Origin: Paenibacillus piscarius
GTDB lineage: Bacteria; Bacillota; Bacilli; Paenibacillales; Paenibacillaceae
Length of the DNA: 64,000 bases
Reading direction: 5' to 3'
NCBI RefSeq assembly: GCF_022234545.1
Contig: NZ_JAIEUI010000025.1
Coordinates: forward strand, 44,778 to 108,777
The translations under genes and the position numbers were made by a program. Shown here one piece after another: positions 26,246 through 34,189 of the stretch (position 1 is the stretch's first letter; each line of letters opens with the position of its first letter). The notes beneath the pieces were generated by a model. That model ran no database searches. It was not told the origin of the DNA and saw only the letters and a program-made list of their open reading frames with translations.

Positions 26246-26257
26246 GAGGTAAACACC

Positions 26258-26860
26258 TTGAAAGTAGGAATCATGGGAGGAACCTTCGATCCTCTGCATA
26301 TCGGGCATATGATGGCAGCGGAGACCGCGCGGGAGAGTTACGGCCTGCACGAAGTCTGGTTCATGCCTTCGCATATTCCGCCGCACAAGCATGAAGCCGG
26401 GGCCACAGGCGAAGAGCGGCTGTCGATGGTACGGGAGGCGGTGAAGAATCACCCGTCCTTTGGCATCCTCGACTGGGAAATCGTCAGAGGCGGGGTGTCC
26501 TATACGCTGGAGACGGTGATCGGCCTGCAGGAGGAGTATCCGCAGCATGAATTCTTTTTCATTGTGGGTGCAGATATGGTTCAGTATTTGCCTAAGTGGC
26601 AGGGGATTGAGGAGCTGGTGAAGCGGCTCGTCTTCATCGGAGTCGGCCGTCCGGGCACGCCGCTTGATCTCGGGCTGTTGCCCGGCTTCATTGCCGGAAG
26701 GGTGCTGCTGGCGGATATGCCGCTGGTGGATATCTCCTCGACGATGCTCCGGGCCCGCGCTGCGGAGGGCAAATCGATCCGTTATATGGTGCCGGACGCT
26801 GTGTATGATTATGTTCAGAGGAGTGGATTGTATGGAGTACAGCCGCGAAGCGCTGATTGA
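26258..26860 (+). CDS. nadD: Nicotinate-nucleotide adenylyltransferase
   Basis: 200 residues. The nucleotidyltransferase motif MGGTFDPLHIGHMMAAE is at the N-terminus, and VDISSTMLRARAAEGKSIRY at the C-terminal end matches the ISSTxIR family motif. It makes deamido-NAD. The start is TTG with AGGAGG 8 bases upstream. Its 3' end overlaps yqeK by 29 bases in another frame. Confidence 0.96.
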   Translation: MKVGIMGGTFDPLHIGHMMAAETARESYGLHEVWFMPSHIPPHKHEAGATGEERLSMVREAVKNHPSFGILDWEIVRGGVSYTLETVIGLQEEYPQHEFFFIVGADMVQYLPKWQGIEELVKRLVFIGVGRPGTPLDLGLLPGFIAGRVLLADMPLVDISSTMLRARAAEGKSIRYMVPDAVYDYVQRSGLYGVQPRSAD

Positions 26861-27410
26861 GCAGGTCTCCGGCCAGATGCCGGACAAACGCTGGAAGCAT
26901 ACCCTTGGCGTCATGGCCTCCTCTGTGGAGCTGGCGCACCGTTACGGCGCTGATCCGGCCCGTGCCGAGACGGCGGCGATTCTGCATGATGTGGCCAAGT
27001 ATTGGCCTGTGGAGCGGATGCGTGAGGTCATTGAGCAGAACGGGCTGTCTGCAGAGCTTCTCCGGTACGACAAGCAGCTGTGGCACGCCGAGGTGGGCGC
27101 TTATGTCGCTGGGCATGATTACGGCATCCGGGATGCTGAAGTGCTGGACGCGATCCGCTACCATACCTCAGGACGGGAGAACATGACCCTGCTGGACAAA
27201 ATCGTCTGTCTGGCTGATTATATCGAGCCTGGACGCGATTTTCCCGGAGTGAATGAGATCCGCAGGCTGGCAGAGTCCAGTCTGGAGGAAGGGCTGGTCG
27301 CCGGGTTCGATTCGACGATCAGCCTGCTGCTTGCGAAGCGCCGGATCGTGTTCCCGCTTACGGTGCTGGCGCGCAACGATTTAGTAAGAACATTGGAGGA
27401 TAAACAATGA
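26832..27410 (+). CDS. yqeK: YqeK-family HD-domain hydrolase
   Basis: 192 residues. HD-domain metal ligands are visible in RWKHTLGVM, AAILHDVAKYWP and HAEVGAYVAGHDYG. Family members hydrolyse diadenosine tetraphosphate. The ATG at 26832, with AGGAG 8 bases upstream, is chosen; the frame stays open further upstream inside nadD without a ribosome binding site. Its end overlaps rsfS by 4 bases. Confidence 0.94.
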   Translation: MEYSREALIEQVSGQMPDKRWKHTLGVMASSVELAHRYGADPARAETAAILHDVAKYWPVERMREVIEQNGLSAELLRYDKQLWHAEVGAYVAGHDYGIRDAEVLDAIRYHTSGRENMTLLDKIVCLADYIEPGRDFPGVNEIRRLAESSLEEGLVAGFDSTISLLLAKRRIVFPLTVLARNDLVRTLEDKQ

Positions 27411-27754
27411 GTGTAAATTCAAACAAGCTGCTGGAGCTGGCCCTGAACGCCGTCCAGGATAAAAAAGCAATGAACGTGGTCGCCCTGGATCTGCGCAACG
27501 TATCACCGATCTCTGATTATTTCATTATCTGCCACGGTAATTCCGATACTCAGGTTCAGGCGATCGTTACGGAGGTACGCAAGGTTGTGCATGAAGCGGG
27601 CGGGATCATTAAGGGCATCGAGGGAATGGATGCGGCGCGCTGGGTGCTGATGGATCTGGGCGATGTAATTGTCCATGTTTTCCACCGCGATGAACGCGAA
27701 TACTATAACATTGAGCGTCTGTGGTCAGATGCGAAGGTTGTGGAGACGGTATGA
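27407..27754 (+). CDS. rsfS: Ribosome silencing factor RsfS
   Basis: 115 residues. The family core ISDYFIICHGNSDTQVQAI is followed by GIEGMDAARWVLMDLGDVIV and HVFHRDEREYYNIERLW. It binds ribosomal protein L14 and blocks subunit joining. It corresponds to B. subtilis yqeL. An ATGA overlap joins it to yqeK upstream and to cvfB downstream. Confidence 0.96.
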   Translation: MSVNSNKLLELALNAVQDKKAMNVVALDLRNVSPISDYFIICHGNSDTQVQAIVTEVRKVVHEAGGIIKGIEGMDAARWVLMDLGDVIVHVFHRDEREYYNIERLWSDAKVVETV

Positions 27755-28677
27755 GTCTGATTGCTGGAACGACGGTAACGCTTGAAGTGATGCGGGAGGT
27801 ATCCCCTTACGGGTACTTCCTGAGCGCGGGCGATGAGGATATTATGCTTCATTATACCGAACTGGTGGGCAGCAAGCCGAAGATTGGCGACAAGGTGGAG
27901 GTCTTCATCTTCTTCGATACGGAGGACCGCCCTGCGGCGACGATGAAAAAGCCTTATCTCACCCTTGGCGAGATGGCTCTGCTGGAAGTGGCTGATATCC
28001 ATCCGCGCCTGGGCTGCTTCCTGGAGATGGGGCTAGGCCGCCAGCTGCTGCTGCCGCTCGGAGAGCTGCCTGAGCTGGTAGAGCTGCGTCCGCAGATTGG
28101 CGACAAGGTATTCGCCATCATGGAGCATGACAAGCAGGGCCGCCTGCGGGCCAAGCTGGCCGGCGAGCAGGAGCTGGCGCCGCTGGCGGTGCCTGCCCCT
28201 GCCTCCTGGCAGGGACAGTCTGTTACAGCCCGGGTGTACAAGCCGCTGCAGATGGGAACCTTCGTCCTTGTGGATGCCGGTGTGCTGGGCTTCGGTATCA
28301 TCGGCATGGTGCATTCCTCCGAGCGCAGCCGGCTGCTGCGTCTGGGTGAAGTGATTGAAGCACGGATCACGCATATCCGTGAGGATGGCCGCGTGAATCT
28401 CAGCATGGGCCACCGCAAGGAGGTTGGCCGGGATGTCGATTCAGCCGCGCTGCTGGAGTTCCTGAACTCCCGCCCGGGCGGCGGGATGCCGTATTCGGAT
28501 GCCACGCCGCCCGATATTATCAAGCAGCGTTTTGGCATCAGCAAGTCCGCCTTCAAGCGTGCGCTCGGCAAGCTGATGAAGGAAGGTCTGATCGTCCAGA
28601 AGGAGAACTGGACCTATCTGGCGGACCGGGAAGGGAACAGCAGCCCTGCCCCTGATGCGGATTCGGATGAACAATAG
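27751..28677 (+). CDS. cvfB: CvfB-like S1-domain RNA-binding protein
   Basis: 308 residues with tandem S1-like beta-barrels (for example GRVNLSMGHRKEVG, preceded by VIEARITHIREDG) and a C-terminal winged helix (RFGISKSAFKRALGKLMKEG). This matches CvfB/YitL proteins. The ATG at 27751 overlaps the rsfS stop, so it is part of the operon. In B. subtilis, as recalled, yitL lies elsewhere and yqeM directly follows yqeL, so the insertion here is a lineage feature. Confidence 0.9.
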   Translation: MSLIAGTTVTLEVMREVSPYGYFLSAGDEDIMLHYTELVGSKPKIGDKVEVFIFFDTEDRPAATMKKPYLTLGEMALLEVADIHPRLGCFLEMGLGRQLLLPLGELPELVELRPQIGDKVFAIMEHDKQGRLRAKLAGEQELAPLAVPAPASWQGQSVTARVYKPLQMGTFVLVDAGVLGFGIIGMVHSSERSRLLRLGEVIEARITHIREDGRVNLSMGHRKEVGRDVDSAALLEFLNSRPGGGMPYSDATPPDIIKQRFGISKSAFKRALGKLMKEGLIVQKENWTYLADREGNSSPAPDADSDEQ

Positions 28678-28698
28678 TACAAAGAAAGCGGTGTAGCA

Positions 28699-29469
28699 GT
28701 GTCTTCCTATGGCAAATTTGCTTATGTTTACGATGCGCTGATGGCGGACATGCCTTATACGGACTGGCTGGCCTTTGCCGAGACCGCCTGGAGCAGGTAC
28801 GGCAAGCCGCATACCGTAGCTGAGCTTGGCTGCGGGACAGGCAGCCTGACCCTTCCGCTGGCGGCGGCAGGCTACCATATGACCGGCATTGATCTGTCTT
28901 CGGACATGCTGTCGGTTGCCCGGCGTAAGCTGGAGGAGCAGCCGCAGGGCCGCAGATTCCTGCGGGAGGGCAGTGTGCAGTGGGTGCAGCAGAACATGAA
29001 GGAATGGGAGCTGCCGGAGCCGGTGGACGCCGTCATCTCCTTCTGTGACTGCCTGAATTATGTGCTGGAGGAACCGGACATCCGGTCTGTATTCGCCAGT
29101 ACGTATGCCGGACTGAAGCCGGGCGGCACCTTCCTGTTCGATGTCCATCATCCGAACACCCTGATACGCTACGAGGAAGAGCAGCCCTTCGTGCTGGATG
29201 AGCCGGACATCTCCTATATCTGGACCTGTGAGCTGGATGTACCCCGCCGGGAGATTGAGCATCATCTGTCCATCTTCGCCCGCGAGGAGGGCCGCCACGA
29301 CGTCTACCGCCGGTTTGAAGAGATCCACACGCAGCGGGCGTATGATCCCGGGTGGATGAAGCAGGAGCTGCTTGCCGCCGGATTCCGCGAGGTGTCAATC
29401 TATGCGGACTTTGAGTGGATTGAGGCGGACGATTCGGCGCAGCGGCTGTTCTATGTGGCGGTGAAGTGA
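28699..29469 (+). CDS. yqeM: YqeM-like class I SAM-dependent methyltransferase
   Basis: 256 residues. The SAM-binding motif is VAELGCGTGSLTLPLA, followed by TGIDLSSDML (motif II) and ISFCDCLNYV. DISYIWTCE matches recalled B. subtilis YqeM, and the gene order also agrees. The start is a GTG. The methyl acceptor is unknown. The stop codon coincides with the left arm of an imperfect inverted repeat (29468-29709). Confidence 0.9.
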   Translation: MSSYGKFAYVYDALMADMPYTDWLAFAETAWSRYGKPHTVAELGCGTGSLTLPLAAAGYHMTGIDLSSDMLSVARRKLEEQPQGRRFLREGSVQWVQQNMKEWELPEPVDAVISFCDCLNYVLEEPDIRSVFASTYAGLKPGGTFLFDVHHPNTLIRYEEEQPFVLDEPDISYIWTCELDVPRREIEHHLSIFAREEGRHDVYRRFEEIHTQRAYDPGWMKQELLAAGFREVSIYADFEWIEADDSAQRLFYVAVK

Positions 29470-29709
29470 AGCTCTTTAAGAACTGAACTGGCAGCGTGAG
29501 CGTCACTCCGGTGAACATTTGGACTTCCGGCCGCTGCCCATCCCCAGATTTCTTGATTTATACCGTTGTTTGCGGATGAAATCCGGTGACTAGCTGATGC
29601 TTACGATGCGAGCTTTCCTGCAGAAAGCTTTCAGGCGGACGCTACCGCTCCTACAGTTCCAAATTTCCCCTCCGCTCCTCCGCTTTGCGTTACATTCTTT
29701 AAGAGCTTC
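29468..29709. repeat. About 240-bp structured intergenic element with terminal inverted repeats
   Basis: AAGCTCTTTAAGAA at 29469-29482 and TTCTTTAAGAGCTT at 29695-29708 are inverted copies (13 of 14 positions). Inside are smaller palindromes: AGCTTTC/GAAAGCT around a 5-base loop near 29612-29630, and GGCAGCG/CGCTGCC at about 29490-29538. A pyrimidine-rich stretch with repeated TCCGCTCC lies near the right end. No reading frame of note. It could be a miniature inverted-repeat element or a structured RNA. Confidence 0.45.
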
Positions 29710-29730
29710 TTGAAATGATTAGTACTATTA

Positions 29731-29762
29731 AAGGTCCCTGCCATCGGGTGGGGGCCTTTTTG
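29731..29762 (+). terminator. Intrinsic terminator after the yqe operon
   Basis: AAGGTCCC pairs with GGGGCCTT (one G-U) over a 12-base loop and ends in TTTTT. Confidence 0.75.
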
Positions 29763-29788
29763 CGTTGTTATTTAGTAGGGTCCATTGC

Positions 29789-30090
29789 CGGCGTATGCGG
29801 AAAACAACATACAATGTGCAGCTGCAAGGGTGAGCGAGGCGAATGTATGTGGAAAACAGCATACAATGTGCAGCTGCAAGGGGGAGCGGGGAGAATGTAT
29901 GTGGAAAACAACATACAATGTGCAGCTGCAAGGGTGAGCGAGGCGAATGTATGTGGAAAACAGCATGCAATGTGCAACTGCGAGGGGGAGCTGGGCAAAT
30001 GTATGTGGAAAACAACATACAATCGGTGCAGCTGCGGGGGTAGGCAGGGCCAATGTATGCGGAAAACAACATATAATGTGTAGCTGCGCG
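29789..30090. repeat. Tandem array of six 52-bp palindromic repeats
   Basis: Six units start at 29793, 29845, 29897, 29949, 30001 and 30055 (GTATG of each core), spaced 52, 52, 52, 52 and 54 bases. Each has a core TGTATGT-GGAAAACA-ACATACA (arms plus loop, small variations) followed by a GC-rich part ATGTGCAGCTGCAAGGG-like. The part between cores is conserved too, so it is not a CRISPR array. Reading frames across it have no ribosome binding site. Confidence 0.85.
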
Positions 30091-30138
30091 GGGACGGGTT
30101 TACTACTGTGCCGGTGTGCGGGTCCACAACACAGCAAA

Positions 30139-30167
30139 CCAGGCCGCATCTCTCCGATACGGCCTGG
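30139..30167 (-). terminator. Hairpin after the 52-residue small protein gene
   Basis: On the minus strand CCAGGCCG pairs with CGGCCTGG around a 13-base loop, followed by TTTGC. The U-run is weak. Confidence 0.6.
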
Positions 30168-30184
30168 CCATCTTCCAACACTGC

Positions 30185-30343
30185 TTACCGGTGCTCGAAC
30201 AAATCGATGGTGCCGAGTACAATATGCGCCAGACCAAATCCAAGAATGCCGGTTGCAGCCACCTTATATCTGCTTCCCAGAAAAGCTGCACTCGAAGCGG
30301 TTACCACGGTCCCCAGTATGGCGGGTATCATCCCTTCACGCAT
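30185..30343 (-). CDS. Conserved small membrane protein, 52 residues
   Basis: The frame begins MREGMIPAILGTVVTASSAA and contains GFGLAHIVLGTIDLFEHR at the end; it is hydrophobic throughout except the middle Arg/Lys. GAGGGAG lies 8 bases before the ATG. The 'MREGxIP...GLAH(I/V)xLGxxD' layout is recalled from short Bacillus proteins, often mislabelled as asparagine synthase. No function is known. A hairpin follows the stop. It is too short for default gene length cut-offs. Confidence 0.8.
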   Translation of the reverse strand: MREGMIPAILGTVVTASSAAFLGSRYKVAATGILGFGLAHIVLGTIDLFEHR

Positions 30344-30420
30344 ACGAAACACTCCCTCACGGTAGATTGAAAGACATTCGTTAGTGTGTATAAATGACGC
30401 GCGAATTATACCCGCCCCGG

Positions 30421-31380
30421 TCAGTCTGCGGCTCCTGCGGTGGTCACATGGCCGGTGGGATCTTCCACCTCATGCACATTATAGAGCACACGCGCCAGCA
30501 GATCCTGGCTATAGTTGCCGAAATGCTTGCCGTAGATCGTCAGCCCGCGCTTGTTGACCGGCTTGTCGGTGACAGCGATGCGGAAGGTCAGCTCGCTCCG
30601 GTAATCCAGCTTGATGTCATTCAGCGTGATGTCCGAGATGCGGCATCCGTCGATGAAGCTGCCTTCATGGTTGATGCGGATTAGCTTGAGCATGCCATAC
30701 TGATTGAGGTGGGGCGGCCACCAGTCGGGGTTGAAGGTACCGCGGATATCGCCGAAATCGCCAGGACTGGTCCAGGAGCCAATCTCGATACCGTTCACAT
30801 AAAAGTACAGATCCGAGGGATAATTCTCGTTGTACCCGGGAGCCTCCGAGCCGATCTCCATGGAGAACTGGATCTCCCGGAAGCTCTGGTTCGCTTTGAG
30901 ATAATTAGGGATACGGTATTCCAGGAAGCCTTCGGCCATCCAGATAATCTCGGAATCAATGCGCTGCGGGTCGGCGAAGTAACGAGGCTCGTCAAAATCG
31001 CCGATGATGCTGTCCTTGGTAGCCAGTCCGCAGGTTGGAACCGCCTGATAATTGCTGTAATGGCCCACTTGAATCTCGACCTCGTACAGATTATCGACAT
31101 CCTTGCTGCGCAGATCCACCATCAGCTTATCCTTGTTCAGGTAACAGACCTTCTGAATGCCGTGCTTGCCGACCGCTGTATTAATCTCGATTAAGCCGCT
31201 CTCCTCCAGCTTCTTGATATGCATGGTGATCGCTCCGTTGCTAAGGTTCAGCTTCTTGGCAATTTCATTAAGGTTCAGGGCCTGATTGGTCGCCAGCAGC
31301 TCCAGAATCTGGATGCGGATTTCCGAGCTGAGCGCCTTGAAAATATCGATTCCGCTCATCAGATCTTTGATATAAATCAT
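30421..31380 (-). CDS. ArsR-type regulator with a large C-terminal domain
   Basis: 319 residues. The N-terminal ~80 residues are an ArsR winged helix (ALSSEIRIQILELLATNQAL, LNLSNGAITMHIKKLEESGL). The remaining ~220 residues form a large domain rich in Tyr, Trp, Asp and beta-type patterns (VGHYSNYQAVPTCGLATKD, GSWTSPGDFGDIRGTFNP). Ordinary ArsR proteins are about 100 residues, so this carries an added sensor or binding domain of unknown fold, perhaps for a sugar. It is divergent from the sugar ABC importer at 31769 across an AT-rich 388-base gap, which suggests control of that operon. The start shown has only a weak GAAGG; the Met at codon 8 is an alternative. Confidence 0.85.
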   Translation of the reverse strand: MIYIKDLMSGIDIFKALSSEIRIQILELLATNQALNLNEIAKKLNLSNGAITMHIKKLEESGLIEINTAVGKHGIQKVCYLNKDKLMVDLRSKDVDNLYEVEIQVGHYSNYQAVPTCGLATKDSIIGDFDEPRYFADPQRIDSEIIWMAEGFLEYRIPNYLKANQSFREIQFSMEIGSEAPGYNENYPSDLYFYVNGIEIGSWTSPGDFGDIRGTFNPDWWPPHLNQYGMLKLIRINHEGSFIDGCRISDITLNDIKLDYRSELTFRIAVTDKPVNKRGLTIYGKHFGNYSQDLLARVLYNVHEVEDPTGHVTTAGAAD

Positions 31381-31768
31381 AGTTACAGTACCTTCTTCCA
31401 GTAGGTTACTTAATCAGAGACTATTTTATAAAATTATAAACTAATCACCCGGAAAAAGGAAGTAATCTTAACCTAAATATAAAATATTGTTAAACATAAG
31501 CGAATTTTTCGTAAAATCATCTGTTTATTTTAATTTATTTTAAACGATAAGGTGTGTATCAAGTGAAATTAGTCACTTTCCAATGAGAAAAAGTCAATAT
31601 TTTTGTTTTGTTTTCTATTTATTTAAAAAGATTTAAACTTTTATATTTACAACAGACGTTTATATATGCTATTTTAAACCTGTAAGCGAATACATTCAAT
31701 TGTTTCTCAATTGTTTGAGAAGAATGTGAAGCATTATGGTTTGTTCAGCAAATCCTAGGAGGGGTTAC
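31381..31768. promoter_or_regulatory. Long AT-rich divergent control region
   Basis: The 388 bases between the ArsR gene and the ABC importer are strongly AT-rich against a GC-rich background. They contain several TTTAAA/ATTTTAAA-type repeats (for example near 31538, 31620 and 31672), suited to winged-helix operators. No single promoter could be assigned with confidence. No reading frame of note. Confidence 0.55.
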
Positions 31769-33169
31769 ATGTTTAAGAAAAAGGGCTGGTTCACACTGCT
31801 GTCGTTAGTTCTTATGGTATCTGTTGTACTTACAGGCTGCGGCGGCGGGAACAATAAGGCATCGTCCGGGAACAACAGCGGTGGCGAAGCCACGGCGGGT
31901 GCAGACAAGAAGGATTCACAGGAAACCAAGAACCTGACCTTCATGTTCCGCGGGGGGACCGATGAGCAGAAGGCATATGAAGGTGTGGTGAAGAAGTTTG
32001 AAGCCGATCATCCGAATGTCAAGGTGAAGATTGTCATGACGGCGGCTGACCAGTATGCAACGAAGCTGAAGGCCTCGATCACAGGCAACAGTGTGCCGGA
32101 TGTGTTTTATTTTGAATCGGGGGATTTGAAGGCCTATGTAAACAGCGGGATTCTGCTCGACCTGACCAGCTACATAGAGAATAACCCGAACATAGATCTT
32201 AATAATATCTGGAAGTACGGCGTCGACCTGTACCGTTATGACGGCACCATGGCCGGGCAAGGCAATCTGTACGGGATGCCGAAGGACGTAGGCCCGTTCG
32301 CACTCGGATATAACAAGACGATGTTCGAAGCAGCAGGGGTGCCGCTGCCGGACAAGGACAAACCGTATACGTGGGATGAATTCATTAAGGTCGCCCAGCA
32401 GCTTACCATCGATAAGGACGGAGACGGCAAAAAAGACCAGTTCGGCGCAGGCTTCAACGTACAGTGGGCCTTGCCTTCCTTCGTATGGAGCAATGGTGCG
32501 GACTGGCTGGATGCCACCAAGACCAAGGTGACCATTGATGAGCCGAAGTTCATCGAAGCCCTGCAATTCTTCGCTGACATGCAGCTGAAATACGGCATTA
32601 CACCATCCACAGAGCAGGCTCAGACCCTCGATACGTACCAGCGCTGGATGAAGGGCGAGATGGCCTTTTTCCCGGTAGGTCCTTGGGATATGAGCACCTA
32701 TGAGAAGCTGCCGTTCGAGTATGACCTGATCCCTTATCCGGCCGGCTCCACCGGCAAGAGCGCAACCTGGACCGGCTCGCTCGGCATCGGCGCTTCGGCG
32801 AAGACCAAGCACCCGGATGAGGCTGTAGAGCTGATTAACTACCTGACCGCATCGAAGGAAGGCATGGAAGCGCTGGTGAAGGCCAAGGTGCAGATTCCGA
32901 ACCTGATTGATATGGCAAAAGAGTGGGCTGCCGATACCACCACCAAGCCGGCGAACAAGGAAGAATTCCTGCAGGTCGTGAACGAATACGGACGCGTGCT
33001 GCCGGGTCATTACACCTACAATGCGGAATGGTATAACCTGTTCTTCACCGATATCCAGCCTGTCCTGGACGGCAAGATTACCCCCGCAGAGTACGTGAAG
33101 GCAGAACAGCCGAAGATGCAGAAGCTGCTGGATAAGGCAGTGGAGCAGGAGGCCAAGTCCAAGAAGTAA
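31769..33169 (+). CDS. Sugar ABC importer, substrate-binding lipoprotein
   Basis: 466 residues. The lipoprotein signal is LSLVLMVSVVLTGCGGG with lipobox Cys24, followed by a Gly/Asn/Ser linker. The body matches extracellular solute-binding proteins of family 1 (YGMPKDVGPFALGYNKTMFE; DGDGKKDQFGAGFNVQW). The ATG at 31769 has AGGAGGGG upstream; the longer frame from 31736 lacks one. It is followed by two permease genes and a GH43 enzyme, so the ligand is probably an arabinose- or xylose-containing oligosaccharide. A hairpin after the stop probably keeps its transcript level above that of the permeases. Confidence 0.93.
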   Translation: MFKKKGWFTLLSLVLMVSVVLTGCGGGNNKASSGNNSGGEATAGADKKDSQETKNLTFMFRGGTDEQKAYEGVVKKFEADHPNVKVKIVMTAADQYATKLKASITGNSVPDVFYFESGDLKAYVNSGILLDLTSYIENNPNIDLNNIWKYGVDLYRYDGTMAGQGNLYGMPKDVGPFALGYNKTMFEAAGVPLPDKDKPYTWDEFIKVAQQLTIDKDGDGKKDQFGAGFNVQWALPSFVWSNGADWLDATKTKVTIDEPKFIEALQFFADMQLKYGITPSTEQAQTLDTYQRWMKGEMAFFPVGPWDMSTYEKLPFEYDLIPYPAGSTGKSATWTGSLGIGASAKTKHPDEAVELINYLTASKEGMEALVKAKVQIPNLIDMAKEWAADTTTKPANKEEFLQVVNEYGRVLPGHYTYNAEWYNLFFTDIQPVLDGKITPAEYVKAEQPKMQKLLDKAVEQEAKSKK

Positions 33170-33200
33170 GCCGGTTCACACGGTTATTATCCGAAATACA

Positions 33201-33246
33201 AGTGATGCCAAGTATCCTGTAACAACGGACTGGCATCACTTTATTT
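33201..33246 (+). terminator. Intercistronic hairpin after the binding-protein gene
   Basis: AGTGATGCCA pairs exactly with TGGCATCACT over a 20-base loop, followed by TTATTTC. It is probably a partial terminator or RNA-end protector that raises binding protein over permease. Confidence 0.75.
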
Positions 33247-33274
33247 CTGGCCTATCTGAATTTGAGGTGATGTT

Positions 33275-34165
33275 ATGAACGCCAAGTCCAATCTGTACCG
33301 CAAGGAGAGAATCTACGGATTTCTGTTCATCCTTCCTCCGGTGCTGGGGCTGCTGATCTTTACGCTCTACCCGATGATTTATTCGATCTATGGCTCATTT
33401 ACGGATTGGGACGGCCTCGGCCAGATGAACTGGATCGGCCTGAGCAACTTCACAGACCTGCTGTCGGATGAACTGTTCCACAAGGCTTTATTCAATACGC
33501 TGTTCATGATGCTCGGGATTCCGATCGGGATTACGCTGGCGCTGCTGCTTGCGCTTGGGCTCAACCGGGGCGTACCCGGCACGACAGCGTTCCGGGTAAT
33601 CTATTATGTTCCGGTGATCTCATCCCTGGCCGCTGTATCGATTATGTGGAACTGGGCCTATAACGGAGATTATGGTCTTGTCAATCAGTTTCTGGACCTG
33701 CTGGGCATCAGCGGACCGAACTGGATGGCCAATAAATATACGGTCAAGCCGGCGCTGATTATTATGGCGGTCTGGAAGGGCCTCGGTTATACGATGCTGC
33801 TCTATCTGGCGGCGCTCCAGAGCGTATCCAGATCCTATTATGAAGCGGCTGAGCTGGATGGAGCGAACGGCTTCCAGTCCTTCCGGCATATTACCTGGCC
33901 GATGGTACGGCCGGTAACCTTCTTCATCGTCGTGACCAATATTATTGGAGGATCACAGATTTTTACCGAGATGAACATTATGACCCCGACCGGCGGACCG
34001 GAATATGCTTCGGCCTCCGTTGTGTTCTACATCTGGCAGAAGGCCTTCGGCAATTTCCAGATGGGCTATGCCTCAGCCATGGCGGTCTTCCTCGGCGTGT
34101 TCATATTTGTCGTGACTCTAATCCAATTCCGGATGAACGAGAAGCAATCGTTCGATGTCGATTGA
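33275..34165 (+). CDS. Sugar ABC importer permease (MalF/UgpA type)
   Basis: 296 residues with six membrane helices. The conserved EAA loop is YYEAAELDGANGFQSFRHIT, which contacts the ATPase. GAGGTG lies 7 bases before the ATG. It pairs with the permease at 34190. No ATPase gene is present in this cluster, so a shared MsmX-type ATPase encoded elsewhere is expected, as known for many Firmicute sugar importers. Confidence 0.94.
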   Translation: MNAKSNLYRKERIYGFLFILPPVLGLLIFTLYPMIYSIYGSFTDWDGLGQMNWIGLSNFTDLLSDELFHKALFNTLFMMLGIPIGITLALLLALGLNRGVPGTTAFRVIYYVPVISSLAAVSIMWNWAYNGDYGLVNQFLDLLGISGPNWMANKYTVKPALIIMAVWKGLGYTMLLYLAALQSVSRSYYEAAELDGANGFQSFRHITWPMVRPVTFFIVVTNIIGGSQIFTEMNIMTPTGGPEYASASVVFYIWQKAFGNFQMGYASAMAVFLGVFIFVVTLIQFRMNEKQSFDVD

Positions 34166-34189
34166 GCTGAAGGGGAGGAGACGATAAAG

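Noticed and set aside
26664..26831. N-terminal extension of yqeK inside nadD
   Set aside because: No ribosome binding site; the ATG at 26832 has one and matches the family start.
29789..30090. CRISPR array
   Set aside because: The whole 52-bp unit is conserved, including the part that would be the spacer, and no cas genes are present. The same applies to the 51-bp arrays.
29843..30384. Frames with repeated MYVENxxQC peptides across the 52-bp repeats
   Set aside because: They arise from the tandem repeat itself and lack start signals; the 52/54-base period breaks any constant frame.
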